From CAVQWH01 sp963718685 (GTDB taxonomy: Bacteria; Patescibacteriota; Saccharimonadia; Saccharimonadales; Saccharimonadaceae): a DNA stretch of 64,000 nucleotides. Numbering within the stretch: the stretch's first letter is position 1; the number at the start of each line of letters is the position of its first letter. Below, one piece after another: positions 33,970 to 42,781 of this stretch. Location: positions 620,001 to 684,000 of the forward strand of contig OY970356.1 in NCBI GenBank assembly GCA_963718685.1. Reading direction: 5' to 3'. The translations under genes were made by a program, and so were the position numbers. The notes beneath the pieces were generated by a model. That model was not told the DNA's origin, ran no database searches, and saw only the letters and a list, made by a program, of their open reading frames with translations.

Positions 33970-36900
33970 CTAGTAACGGGGTGGCACATCACGTTGGTAA
34001 ACATCAGTGAAGTAATCGCGTTGAGCTGCAGAGTAGCTTCCGAGAAACGCATCCGGGTTAAGGTTAAACACTTCAGCCGGTCCACGCTCATCAAGCGGCT
34101 TGGTTAAATCGGCACCAAAAGTTCGGCGTAAGTGAAGCGCGTCAACCGCCACCGGACCATTTACCACCAGCTGCTTGCCGCACCTTGCACCGCTATAAGT
34201 CAGGCTGGAAGGCTTGGTCGTACAGGTGTAAAGTCCTTGGCGAGTAACCAGCCAGGCGTCTATTTGAGTAACATCATCATTGACAACTATACCCTGTTGA
34301 TCGCCGCCTCCGGCAATAACTTGGCCATCGGCTACCACAATAATGCGCGGTATATCGTCTATATTGGCATAGCCTGAATTAGAATATTTAATATCACCAT
34401 CAATCTTAACTGTACCAGCCGCGTGGATGACTAGCCTTACGCCAGGCTTAACCGTGCCGCCATCAAGAACAATGTTAGCATTTGGTGCTTCAATAGTAAT
34501 ATTTTGCTTACCGTCGCCAATATCACCAATGTTCTTCAACTCAATATTGCCAGGCACACTAGCAGTATAATATTGGTTAGCACTAACTCCACCTAAGTCA
34601 ACGGTCGAGCCGGTCAATGTAGAGGCGGATTGGTCACGTTGCTGCTCATAGAGCTTCCCGTAGTCTGGGATACACCAATTGCTGTAAGCAAACTGGCCAA
34701 GATTCCCATCATTGCCAAACGTCAAACGCTGACCGGTCGGGTCTGCGCTATACCCGCCAGATTTATTATCGGCTGCCGAGCCAAAGCTTGAAACCCCGCC
34801 TGATGCGAAAGCTCCGTATTCTACCCAAGAACCGTAAAGATTATCGCTAGCTACGCTGGTAGGTGGCCCTACTGTTGTAAGATCTGCGCTAGCTGCAGAT
34901 GCTGAGGCCTCCCCACAGGTCGGATTATTATCAGCTTGCTGGAAGTGGCGTCCAGTATTAACGTCACTATTCCAAAATTGTACTTTAGGGGCTTTAACAA
35001 CAACCGTACATTTTTCAATACTGTCCGAACTCCCGCTGTCTTCAGTAGAAGGATTGATTTTTAGTTTACCGCAAAGCTTAGTGCCAGCCGGAAGCACTGT
35101 AGTGTCAACAGAAGGCCCAGATTCAAGTAGTTGCGGGCTCCCGTCAGGACAAATATCCCTTGGGTTCTTGTGGCCGTTCCGATCATAACTCGGCAATGGA
35201 TCTTTAACTCCGGGCGTATCGGGCTTTTCTGCTGTAACTCTTAACTCCCAGTCAAACGCGTCAGCACAAGTGTTCCAACGATTCAAACTACGGGCAGGGT
35301 CGTTACTATTAAGTATTACCGACGGATCAACCTTCGCAGGTGTACCTTGTTGCACAATCTGCGGTGAATCTCCATTGATATCAACTTGGGGGTGAAGCTG
35401 GTAAAACCATGGTACATACATAGTATTGGGGCCTTGTTGTCCACTGCCTGCGCTATCACAATTATATGCGCCGGAAGAATGGGTAGGATTATACGTCATT
35501 ACATCATCAAAAGTCTTGCCCCCATCTTGAGGCGTGAAAGGTCCAGTGTTATATGATGGATTCCAGCTGGTGTCCCCAATCCATAGGTTACCGGCACCAC
35601 CGCCATTGTGCTTAAAATCAATAACAGCCGTGTGGTCTGCCGGACCGGTTTTCCAATAAGTGTAATGGCTTGTAAATGTATCCCCCACCCACGCGCTAGC
35701 AGGATCACGCGGACCATCTATATAAGTACTTCCATTAAGTTGCCAAGCATCACATTCATCAACAGTATTGGGTGATAACTTAACACAAGCCGGATCGCTG
35801 GATTCTACGCTACCATCGGTAGAAGAGTTTGGATTAACTCTAATTTGCTCGCAATATTTATCTCCTTGCCTGGGACTATCAATCATACTGTTTAGGTAAC
35901 TGTCATCGGTAGGTACTCCATCTGGGCTATCTCTATGGTTCTTCCATACATTTTTAGCTAAATTAGTTGTCCAGTCGCCAAAACGCACAGTCCAATCTTC
36001 TCCATCAACATGAGCTCTAGCGGGTGTTGGACCGCTGTTGTTTGGTATAACTTTCTTGTATATAGATGAAGTTACGCCCGTAGCTTGAACCCAGTCAACT
36101 TTCCCATTACTGCCAACATTACCTACCTTATGATGGAATTGGACTGTATTTAAAGCTTGTCTAGCTGCTTGTCTATTATGGTCTGCAGCATCTTGGTCAG
36201 CTTGTGCGACATCTCTCCAATATTTATTCCATGTCTGGCAATGGTCTTTATTCCCAGGATGACCGTCATAATCACTGCAAGGCTCTCCCTGGTAGTAACC
36301 ATCTGGTTTATCAACTGTCGGCACATCAACATGCGCCGGATATTCATAATTAAACTGAACCTCAGGGTGATTTACGGTGCTAACAGGCTTGATATTATAC
36401 CCCTCGCTAGGGGCGGCCGGCTCATGATAAGTAGTTATTGCTACCGCATGTTTGCCGTTTTTAGGCTGCACAATTTCACTTTTTGTCCAAGTACCCCCAG
36501 CACGAAGTTTTTTGCCGCCTAAATAAGGGGTACCTTGTCCTTGAGCTTGAATTTTCTGCTCATTACCAGCTCCACGTTTACTAACATCGCAATCAATCGC
36601 CCAACTTCCATCCCCATAACCTGGTAATATTAACTGGCCGGTACAGCTTGCGTGTGCTCCCTGAATATCCCTTGAGCCAAACGTATGATCATGCTCCCGA
36701 TCAGATACACCTTCAGGTCCAGCGCCCAGCTTCACCACGTTGCCAGGAGGACTTAAGGTGCCCCCATAGGTCGATACATTAACTCTTGCACCATCACTAC
36801 GTTGCCCTTCATTAATGGCCTTTGGACTTCCGCCATATGGCAAGGCGCCAAGTACCACAATTAGACCAGCATAGTCGTGTGGACTATCCGTAGAAATAGT

Positions 36901-37053
36901 ACCGCAAGCACCATCGCCCTCTAATTGATGAGCTCTGTCACCTGGGCTCTGGGCTTGTGCTTGATGTGGTAAGATGACGACCCCTAAAAGCATTGTTGTC
37001 ACGCCAGCTAAAATAAGACCCGTAAAGCGTAGACTAAAACGCCGACCCATCAT
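33970..37053 (-). CDS. Large secreted protein of the pilus locus
   Basis: 1027 residues. Signal peptide (about 1-34: RFTGLILAGVTTMLLGVVIL, ending QAQA). The body is rich in Asn, Asp, Gly and Tyr with about 20 cysteines, consistent with secretion and disulfides. Residues about 830-940 show short beta repeats (ITIEAPNANIVLDGG, RLVIHAAGTVKIDGD) typical of a beta-helix. No membrane anchor is seen at the C-terminus. Its location upstream of pilM suggests a pilus-tip or attachment role comparable to PilY1, although no PilY1 motifs were recognised. Confidence 0.72.
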   Translation of the reverse strand: MMGRRFSLRFTGLILAGVTTMLLGVVILPHQAQAQSPGDRAHQLEGDGACGTISTDSPHDYAGLIVVLGALPYGGSPKAINEGQRSDGARVNVSTYGGTLSPPGNVVKLGAGPEGVSDREHDHTFGSRDIQGAHASCTGQLILPGYGDGSWAIDCDVSKRGAGNEQKIQAQGQGTPYLGGKKLRAGGTWTKSEIVQPKNGKHAVAITTYHEPAAPSEGYNIKPVSTVNHPEVQFNYEYPAHVDVPTVDKPDGYYQGEPCSDYDGHPGNKDHCQTWNKYWRDVAQADQDAADHNRQAARQALNTVQFHHKVGNVGSNGKVDWVQATGVTSSIYKKVIPNNSGPTPARAHVDGEDWTVRFGDWTTNLAKNVWKNHRDSPDGVPTDDSYLNSMIDSPRQGDKYCEQIRVNPNSSTDGSVESSDPACVKLSPNTVDECDAWQLNGSTYIDGPRDPASAWVGDTFTSHYTYWKTGPADHTAVIDFKHNGGGAGNLWIGDTSWNPSYNTGPFTPQDGGKTFDDVMTYNPTHSSGAYNCDSAGSGQQGPNTMYVPWFYQLHPQVDINGDSPQIVQQGTPAKVDPSVILNSNDPARSLNRWNTCADAFDWELRVTAEKPDTPGVKDPLPSYDRNGHKNPRDICPDGSPQLLESGPSVDTTVLPAGTKLCGKLKINPSTEDSGSSDSIEKCTVVVKAPKVQFWNSDVNTGRHFQQADNNPTCGEASASAASADLTTVGPPTSVASDNLYGSWVEYGAFASGGVSSFGSAADNKSGGYSADPTGQRLTFGNDGNLGQFAYSNWCIPDYGKLYEQQRDQSASTLTGSTVDLGGVSANQYYTASVPGNIELKNIGDIGDGKQNITIEAPNANIVLDGGTVKPGVRLVIHAAGTVKIDGDIKYSNSGYANIDDIPRIIVVADGQVIAGGGDQQGIVVNDDVTQIDAWLVTRQGLYTCTTKPSSLTYSGARCGKQLVVNGPVAVDALHLRRTFGADLTKPLDERGPAEVFNLNPDAFLGSYSAAQRDYFTDVYQRDVPPRY

Positions 37054-37997
37054 GCTTTTTTACCATCTTTCTTAAAACCGCTAAAGTGTGCTGGTAAGTT
37101 TTGAAGATTGCGACTAAAAGCACTTTTGCTTTGTGACTTGTCCAAATGTTGCACCAAAACAAAGTAATAGTATGTCTCTTTAGTTGAACTGGTATCTGAC
37201 ATCTTGATAGTGGTATTAAATGGCGTGCGACCAACCTTTACGTCGCTTAGCCCTTTTTTAATTTCGCTAGAACTTAGGTAACTTACAATATCACTCGGCA
37301 AGCCGTTGGGATAGTCTACTAAGTTGCTGCCTACAAAATATCCGCTAGGGTTAGAGTTAGGTTTATTGAACCACCCTAGCCTAGCGTCAGCTTCCAATTT
37401 TTTAAAAGCAATTTTGGGTGACACCTTGCCGTTAGCTAGTTGTTGGTGATAGATATTAGCCTGCTGTTGAGCATATTCCCTATCTCTAGCAATAATTTTT
37501 TCATTACCGTAATGCGGCGGCGTATAGGCTGGGCCTTTTTCTATTTGCTGGCCAAAGAAAAATACATAAATATAGCCGTTAACGTTGGCATTGTCAGCAA
37601 GCTTATCTAACCTTTCAATTAAAACGTCATTGTAAGAAAATAGCTTGGCCCATTGGCTATTTTTAGCTTTTTTATTATTACTACCGAATAGTTCATTTAT
37701 CTTTTTATTCACAGCTTTATCGTCAATTTTTATGCCCATTTGTTGGGCCACATGCTGGCGCTTCAAATACCCAAAAGCTTCACGGGCAGCCTGGTTTTTA
37801 GGTTCGCCACCTTTGACGGCATAGCTTATGATATTATTTACTTCTTTATCGCTATATGCCCGGCCATCAATCGTAAAAACCGCATTAGAAGTGACCTGAG
37901 AGCGCAGTACTGTTATCACCACTACAGCAACCAAAACTAATAATGCTAAAAGTCCGACGATTGCAACTGCTCTCCGTTGCCGCTTTTCCCCTGCCAT
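37050..37997 (-). CDS. Membrane-anchored SurA-like foldase
   Basis: 315 residues: a basic N-terminus, one membrane helix (about 10-32), then a SurA-N-like helical domain (KEVNNIISYAVKGGE to AVNKKINELFG) and a degenerate parvulin-like region (QQQANIYHQQLANGKVSPK, DARLGWFN, TYYYFVLVQHLDKS). The usual parvulin active-site residues cannot be assigned, so it may be a chaperone only. It overlaps the 1027-residue secreted protein gene by 4 bases and may be dedicated to it. Confidence 0.72.
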   Translation of the reverse strand: MAGEKRQRRAVAIVGLLALLVLVAVVVITVLRSQVTSNAVFTIDGRAYSDKEVNNIISYAVKGGEPKNQAAREAFGYLKRQHVAQQMGIKIDDKAVNKKINELFGSNNKKAKNSQWAKLFSYNDVLIERLDKLADNANVNGYIYVFFFGQQIEKGPAYTPPHYGNEKIIARDREYAQQQANIYHQQLANGKVSPKIAFKKLEADARLGWFNKPNSNPSGYFVGSNLVDYPNGLPSDIVSYLSSSEIKKGLSDVKVGRTPFNTTIKMSDTSSTKETYYYFVLVQHLDKSQSKSAFSRNLQNLPAHFSGFKKDGKKA

Positions 37998-38044
37998 GAC
38001 TTTGCCGCTTGCGCTCCTTTTTATGGATGATGTTTATGTTTAGT

Positions 38045-38073
38045 ATTGTATGTCACGAGACTCAATAGCTCAA
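38045..38073 (-). promoter_or_regulatory. Promoter of the SurA-like/secreted protein pair
   Basis: On minus: TTGAGC (38073-38068), 17 bases, TACAAT (38050-38045). The ATG is 48 bases downstream. Confidence 0.65.
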
Positions 38074-38108
38074 GCTCTTTTGGTAAAACTGTTTTCATGT
38101 TCACAAAT

Positions 38109-38159
38109 TTAAAAGCCCAACTGCTCGTTGGCTGAACTTTCGCTCAGCCAACGAAACAG
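38109..38159 (-). terminator. Terminator of the 286-aa secreted protein gene
   Basis: A perfect 10-base stem, CGTTGGCTGA / TCAGCCAACG (38126-38135 and 38144-38153), extended by CTG/CAG. On minus it is followed by TTGGGCTTTT. Confidence 0.65.
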
Positions 38160-38184
38160 TCGGACAGATTCACGACGAGTTACT

Positions 38185-39045
38185 TTAAAACCACATCCCC
38201 CAATACATAGAGGGATAAGTTTTGCGTTTGCACCACTTCCTGTAGTTATAGTGCACGCTGTGGTTAGGTCTTGCCTTGTCAACCTGCCTGCGCAAGATTC
38301 GTGCAGCTCGGTTAATTGGTATTTCGCCGGCTTCTATACCATTGCCGTAGGTGGTAAGACGCACCTTGAAATAGACAATGGCTCCGAACTGTCGACAGTA
38401 GCCAAGCTTACTCTGCGTCATCTTAGAAGACATCCAGCGAAAGCTAGGGAAAGTCCACCACGAAGTGGTGACTCCACGAGCCGTTGCTATTGCTTTGCCA
38501 AGATGTCGCCACTTCCCTTTCATAAGACTTGCATCCCTGATCGGAGTGTAGACTTCATACCGTTCAGACGGTATGAACGCTGACACGTTTTCGGTAACCT
38601 TCCCGATATCGGAACCGCTAATAACCCGCACTTTGCACTGCAACGGATAAGTCGAAGACTCAACCGTAATACGCGTGTAAAAACGCATACCGGGCAGGCC
38701 ACAGCGACGTTTAGCCGACAGGGTTACCTGGACTTCATTGTCCTGATCGTTAGTTCCTACTGCTTCAGCCCTAGGGCCACTCCAACTCTGCCAAACCAAG
38801 CCAGCAAGATTAGCTCTTTCACCGCTCGGAGTGAAATACGTCACCATAGGTGGCTTCACTGCGATCCCCTGGTAGAACGGATTTATCATCCGCACCTTGA
38901 GCTTGTGGTGTTTCTTGGTGTGATGCGGCTGAGCCGCAGCGATTTGGACGCTGCCCGCGCCAAGTACTGCAATGACGATCATCGCAAGCACTAGCTTAGA
39001 CCACCGCGTAAGCGGCTTAATAGTGGCGACCATCTGGATCACCAT
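38185..39045 (-). CDS. GC-rich orphan secreted protein
   Basis: 286 residues. Signal peptide at about 12-40 (LVLAMIVIAVLGAGSVQIAAA). The mature protein is basic, rich in Arg, Lys, Trp and Tyr, has four cysteines (RRCGL, LQCKV, GYCRQ, KWCKR) and ends SMYWGMWF. No family is recognised. Two starts (39045 and, four codons later, 39033) are possible; AGAAGGG lies just upstream. Base composition is visibly richer in GC than its neighbours, as for the orphan gene at 16457. It is a single-gene unit with its own promoter and terminator. Confidence 0.68.
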   Translation of the reverse strand: MVIQMVATIKPLTRWSKLVLAMIVIAVLGAGSVQIAAAQPHHTKKHHKLKVRMINPFYQGIAVKPPMVTYFTPSGERANLAGLVWQSWSGPRAEAVGTNDQDNEVQVTLSAKRRCGLPGMRFYTRITVESSTYPLQCKVRVISGSDIGKVTENVSAFIPSERYEVYTPIRDASLMKGKWRHLGKAIATARGVTTSWWTFPSFRWMSSKMTQSKLGYCRQFGAIVYFKVRLTTYGNGIEAGEIPINRAARILRRQVDKARPNHSVHYNYRKWCKRKTYPSMYWGMWF

Positions 39046-39055
39046 CCCTTCTTTT

Positions 39056-39120
39056 CCAGCCGCTCGCGGCTGGGTAGTAGGTTTGTTCTCATCGTGTTTT
39101 TAAATGCAGCCGAAGCTGCA
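39056..39120 (-). other. Two hairpins in the leader of the GC-rich secreted protein gene
   Basis: On minus, TGCAGC-TTCG-GCTGCA (39120-39105), with a stable UUCG loop, comes first. Then CCAGCCG-CGAG-CGGCTGG (39073-39056) ends just before the AGAAGGG ribosome site. The second could limit or expose the ribosome site. Confidence 0.5.
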
Positions 39121-39155
39121 CACCTCAGTTAACTTACCGCCAACCGAATAACTAT

Positions 39156-39184
39156 ATCATACCATGAAGTATAATTTACAACAA
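39156..39184 (-). promoter_or_regulatory. Promoter of the GC-rich secreted protein gene
   Basis: On minus: TTGTTG (39184-39179), 17 bases, TATGAT (39161-39156). The leader would be about 100 bases. Confidence 0.55.
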
Positions 39185-39260
39185 GCATAAGCATCATACG
39201 CAAACACCAGCTAAAACATTAGCCTACTACTGAGCTAAACTAACTGATAAAATAAAAACA

Positions 39261-40337
39261 ATGAGTTTAAACATCGGAATAATCGGCTTACCTAACGTAG
39301 GCAAATCAACGCTTTTTAACGCGCTAACTGAAAATAACATTTTAGCTGCTAACTATCCTTTTGCTACCATTGAACCCAATACCGGCATTGTGCCGGTACC
39401 GGACAAGCGGCTAAAAGCCCTGCAAGAAATTTATAATTCACAAAAAATAGTTCCAGCCAATGTGAAGTTTGTGGATATTGCCGGCTTGGTGGCAGGGGCT
39501 TCAAAAGGCGAAGGTTTGGGTAATAAATTTTTAGCAAACATACGTGAATGCGACGCGATTGTCCATGTAATTCGTGCGTTTGAAAATAATGATGTGGTTC
39601 ATGTGAGTGATAAAGTGGAGCCAAAAAATGACATAGAAACCATAAACACCGAGCTTATTTTAGCCGATCTTCAGACGCTGGAATCCCGTATACCCAAGCT
39701 AGAAAAAGAAGCAAAATCCAACCCTAGACTAAAGGCTCAAGTGGAATATTTGAACAAATTATTTACTCACCTTGAAGCCGGCTTACCTCTGTCACATTTA
39801 AAAAACTTGGATTTTGAACATACAAAAGGGCTCCATTTACTAACCACGAAAGCCGTGATTTATTTATTTAATGTAGATGAAAAAACTTTGGCAGATTCTG
39901 CCAAACGCGAAGCTTTGCAAAAGCTAGTAGCGCCAGCTAAATCTACGTTCGTTTGCGCAAAACTTGAAGAAGAATTAAAAGGCCTGGATGAAAAAGAGTC
40001 TAAAGAACTGCTGCAAAGTTATGGCGTAAATGAAACAGGACTACACCAACTTATACATGCCGCCTACGATACCTTAGGTCTGCAAAGTTATTTGACTGCC
40101 GGGCCAAAAGAAGTGCGAGCTTGGACAATTAAAAAAGGCTCCACCGCTCCCCAGGCAGCAGGCGTAATCCATGGAGATTTTGAGCGGGGCTTTATAGCAG
40201 CACAAGTCGTTGACTATAAAGATCTAGTAAGTGCTGGTTCAGAAAACGCAGCCAAAGCCGCTGGGAAAGTACGCACCGAAGGTAAAGACTACATAATGCA
40301 ACCGGAAGACGTGGTGGAATTTAGGTTTAATGTATAA
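39261..40337 (+). CDS. ychF: Ribosome-associated ATPase YchF
   Basis: 358 residues. The OBG-family P-loop NVGKSTLFNAL is at 12-22, followed by NYPFATIEPN, FVDIAGLVAGASKGEGLGNKF (switch II) and NVDEK in the position of the NKxD motif; YchF proteins prefer ATP. The C-terminal TGS-like domain ends EDVVEFRFNV, the family terminus. It binds ribosomes and participates in stress responses. A -10-like TAAAAT ends 7 bases before the ATG. Confidence 0.95.
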   Translation: MSLNIGIIGLPNVGKSTLFNALTENNILAANYPFATIEPNTGIVPVPDKRLKALQEIYNSQKIVPANVKFVDIAGLVAGASKGEGLGNKFLANIRECDAIVHVIRAFENNDVVHVSDKVEPKNDIETINTELILADLQTLESRIPKLEKEAKSNPRLKAQVEYLNKLFTHLEAGLPLSHLKNLDFEHTKGLHLLTTKAVIYLFNVDEKTLADSAKREALQKLVAPAKSTFVCAKLEEELKGLDEKESKELLQSYGVNETGLHQLIHAAYDTLGLQSYLTAGPKEVRAWTIKKGSTAPQAAGVIHGDFERGFIAAQVVDYKDLVSAGSENAAKAAGKVRTEGKDYIMQPEDVVEFRFNV

Positions 40338-40345
40338 TAACTGAT

Positions 40346-40984
40346 ATGAAACCTAATATACGTATCAAGAATGGCTGGCTATTGCGTGCTAATGTTTCTA
40401 TCTATCTGCATAAGCTCTGGGCAAAGGAAGGTGACCAGTTAATTGATCGTGAAGGTATAGACAAGAAAGTAGAAGCTTATTCTAGGGCTTGGGAAAAACA
40501 TGAAGATAAGATTTTAAAAGGAATGGTTCATATAACTGGCTTGGAATTTAGACAAAATATAATAGATGTTTATATTGCACCCTGGTTTAATGCATTTAGC
40601 GACCCTATGGTAGTGGGGGTTATATATAAACCTGATGTGTTTGTTGATGTGTTAACCCATGAGCTGCTTCATAGGTTGCTAACAGATAATAACTACGTAT
40701 CAAATAATGTTGACCTAGTTAAAGAGTGGAGAAAAATGTTTGGCAAACAACTAACCCACATAGCCTTACTACATATTTCAGTCCATGCGATTCATAAAGC
40801 TATTTATCTTGACATACTTAAAGCACCAGAACGTTTAGAGCGTGATGTTGTGTATTATAAGAAATTTGATAAAAAAGGTGATTCTTATGCGACGGCTTGG
40901 GATTATGTTGAAAAACACGATTATAAAAAGATTATTGAGCAGCTTAAAGAGTCTTATCGCAATTTAGCTAAAGCCAATAAATAA
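40346..40984 (+). CDS. Putative zincin-like metalloprotease (HELLH)
   Basis: 212 residues. VDVLTHELLHRLL (about 104-116) has the HExxH zinc motif; a third ligand may be in the downstream helix (LLHISVHAIHKAIYLDI) or in a later acidic residue. No signal peptide or membrane helix is visible, so it would be cytoplasmic. It begins 8 bases after ychF and overlaps the convergent tlyA gene by 31 bases. Substrate and family are unknown. Confidence 0.62.
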   Translation: MKPNIRIKNGWLLRANVSIYLHKLWAKEGDQLIDREGIDKKVEAYSRAWEKHEDKILKGMVHITGLEFRQNIIDVYIAPWFNAFSDPMVVGVIYKPDVFVDVLTHELLHRLLTDNNYVSNNVDLVKEWRKMFGKQLTHIALLHISVHAIHKAIYLDILKAPERLERDVVYYKKFDKKGDSYATAWDYVEKHDYKKIIEQLKESYRNLAKANK

Positions 40985-41514
40985 AACCGCTCTTTGTTAC
41001 CCTTTGCGCCAGACAAATCACTGTCTTGCTTAACCTGAATAGTGAAATATTGCTTTACCCAAACTTCAAACTCTTTCAAAACCTGGCGGCGAATGGTTTC
41101 GTTTTTTACTATTCCTTTATTAAGCTCGTCAGATTTAGCTTCGAATTGAGGCTTTGTCATAGCAACCACTTGCGTGTGCCTGCCAGATAACCGAGCAATA
41201 TGCGGCAAGATATCACGTAAACTGATGAAAGATACATCAATAACCACGATATCTGGACTCTCTTGAGGCATAAAATCACGAATATCAGTTTTTTCGTGAA
41301 GCTCAACTTTAGGATTGTCACGCAAACTCACATGTAGCTGGTTAGTGCCAGAATCTACCGCTATCACTTTCTTAGCCCCGTGCTGCAGGGTATAGTCCGT
41401 AAAACCGCCAGTGCTTGACCCTACGTCTAGCACAGTTTTACCTTTAAAGTTTAATTGCAACGTAGAGGCCACGCTTTCTAACTTCAGGCCTGCGCGACTT
41501 ACATATCTGCCCAT
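40954..41514 (-). CDS. tlyA: TlyA-type rRNA ribose methyltransferase lacking the S4 domain
   Basis: 186 residues. It begins YVSRAGLKLESV, the point where TlyA proteins pass from the S4 domain to the FtsJ-like fold. SAM motif VLDVGSSTGGFTDYTLQHGA is at about 30, IVVIDVSFISLRDILP near 85 and AMTKPQFEA near 118 give the catalytic K-D-K-type residues. The N-terminal S4 RNA-binding domain (about 60 residues) is missing, so rRNA targeting must differ. It starts 2 bases before the 2H phosphoesterase stop. Confidence 0.85.
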   Translation of the reverse strand: MGRYVSRAGLKLESVASTLQLNFKGKTVLDVGSSTGGFTDYTLQHGAKKVIAVDSGTNQLHVSLRDNPKVELHEKTDIRDFMPQESPDIVVIDVSFISLRDILPHIARLSGRHTQVVAMTKPQFEAKSDELNKGIVKNETIRRQVLKEFEVWVKQYFTIQVKQDSDLSGAKGNKERFYLLALAKLR

Positions 41515-41516
41515 AA

Positions 41517-41999
41517 CTAACCACCAAACGAAAAGTTTTTTATAGCTTTGCAGGTAGTTTTATCTTCTAGGAGCTGAAGGATCGTAATGCTATCTAATAT
41601 ATATTTATCGCCAGGGTTAGACTGTAATTTACCAGTATGGGAAATATGTGGATTATAAGAGTCCTTAATGTAATCTGATTCAATAATTGCTCCCAATTCT
41701 TCAACGATATTGGCAAAGCTAAGGTGCAAATTTTTAAGCTCTGGGCTTTTATTCACTAAATTTACACGCACATCATTTTCCGGGCCGAACATCGCCTCGC
41801 CCGCCACTGTAAACTGAAATGGTTGAGATTTTTTTGATACTTCGCTAACGCTTTTGTAAATACTTTCCTGAGAAACTCCACTAGGATTAAACCATTGCAA
41901 CACCGTGAGATGAAGCGGATATTCTCTACGACTAACAGTCGCGCCTTCTTCTAAAGGCTTAAGAAAATGAATTAAAATTAGACTACCGGCTTTTGGCAT
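41517..41999 (-). CDS. 2H phosphoesterase (2'-5' RNA ligase family)
   Basis: 160 residues with two H-x-T/S motifs: PLHLTVLQ (about 28-35) and PHISHTG (about 116-122). These form the paired active site of LigT-like enzymes, which open or close 2',3'-cyclic or 2'-5' phosphodiesters. It starts directly after efp with no gap. The physiological RNA substrate is unknown. Confidence 0.78.
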   Translation of the reverse strand: MPKAGSLILIHFLKPLEEGATVSRREYPLHLTVLQWFNPSGVSQESIYKSVSEVSKKSQPFQFTVAGEAMFGPENDVRVNLVNKSPELKNLHLSFANIVEELGAIIESDYIKDSYNPHISHTGKLQSNPGDKYILDSITILQLLEDKTTCKAIKNFSFGG

Positions 42000-42566
42000 T
42001 TACTTCTTCCGTTCTAAATACTCGCCCGTACGAGTATCAACTTTAATAATGTCTCCAGTTTTTATGAATGCCGGCACCTTTAGCGTAAGTCCCGTTTCAA
42101 GGCGGGCGTCTTTTAAGACGCTGCTGGTAGTGTCGCCTTTAACCACATCTTCTGTGTAGGCTACTTTAAGATATAGGTTATTTGGCAAAGCTACGTTAAT
42201 AATCTTATCGTTAAAGGATTGAAGCTCAACTTCACCGCCCTCTTTTAGATAGGGCGCTGCAGCATCCACTAAGTCTTTGTTGAGTTGAAATTGTTCAAAA
42301 GTGGTAGGGTTCATGAAGTGAAACTGCCCGCCGTCTTCATAAAGGTATTGGACGGTTTGAGAATTAACTTCAGCAGGTTCAATCTTTTCAGCCCCTTTGA
42401 AAGTCTTCGGTATTACGCTGCCGTCTATTAAATTTTTTAAGCGCACATTTACAATGCTGCCGCCGCGTCCCATAACTTTCTGGGCATACTCAATAACTTT
42501 GAACGGTTTGCTATCTAGCTGAATAACCGTACCTTTCTTTAAATCCGTGACAGAATACACGGCCAA
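42000..42566 (-). CDS. efp: Elongation factor P
   Basis: 188 residues with the three beta-barrel domains and the C-terminal signature KTGDIIKVDTRTGEYLERKK. It relieves ribosomes stalled on proline runs. At the tip loop of domain I, E. coli has PGKGQ with modified lysine 34; here the loop reads MGRGG, so the modified position is arginine, as in EarP-type EF-P. It is 4 bases after rpsR. Confidence 0.95.
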   Translation of the reverse strand: MAVYSVTDLKKGTVIQLDSKPFKVIEYAQKVMGRGGSIVNVRLKNLIDGSVIPKTFKGAEKIEPAEVNSQTVQYLYEDGGQFHFMNPTTFEQFQLNKDLVDAAAPYLKEGGEVELQSFNDKIINVALPNNLYLKVAYTEDVVKGDTTSSVLKDARLETGLTLKVPAFIKTGDIIKVDTRTGEYLERKK

Positions 42567-42569
42567 CCT

Positions 42570-42770
42570 CTAGGCGCTAGTTACAAACGGCAGTAACGCT
42601 AAATGACGAGCGCGCTTGATAGCAACTGCAAGCTGGCGCTGTTGTTTGGCGTTCAGGCCAGTTTTAGCACTAGAATCAATTTGGCCATATTGATTTACGA
42701 AACGCTGCAAGGTTTTTGCATCTTTGTAGTCAAAATAGCTTGGTAGGTCTTTTTTAAATCTTCGAGCCAT
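42570..42770 (-). CDS. rpsR: Ribosomal protein bS18
   Basis: 66 residues. FDYKDAKTLQRFVNQYGQID and the basic C-terminus (QRQLAVAIKRARHLALLPF) are diagnostic. Part of the rpsF-ssb-rpsR cluster; bS18 pairs with bS6 in the 30S platform. Confidence 0.95.
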   Translation of the reverse strand: MARRFKKDLPSYFDYKDAKTLQRFVNQYGQIDSSAKTGLNAKQQRQLAVAIKRARHLALLPFVTSA

Positions 42771-42781
42771 AAATATACTCC

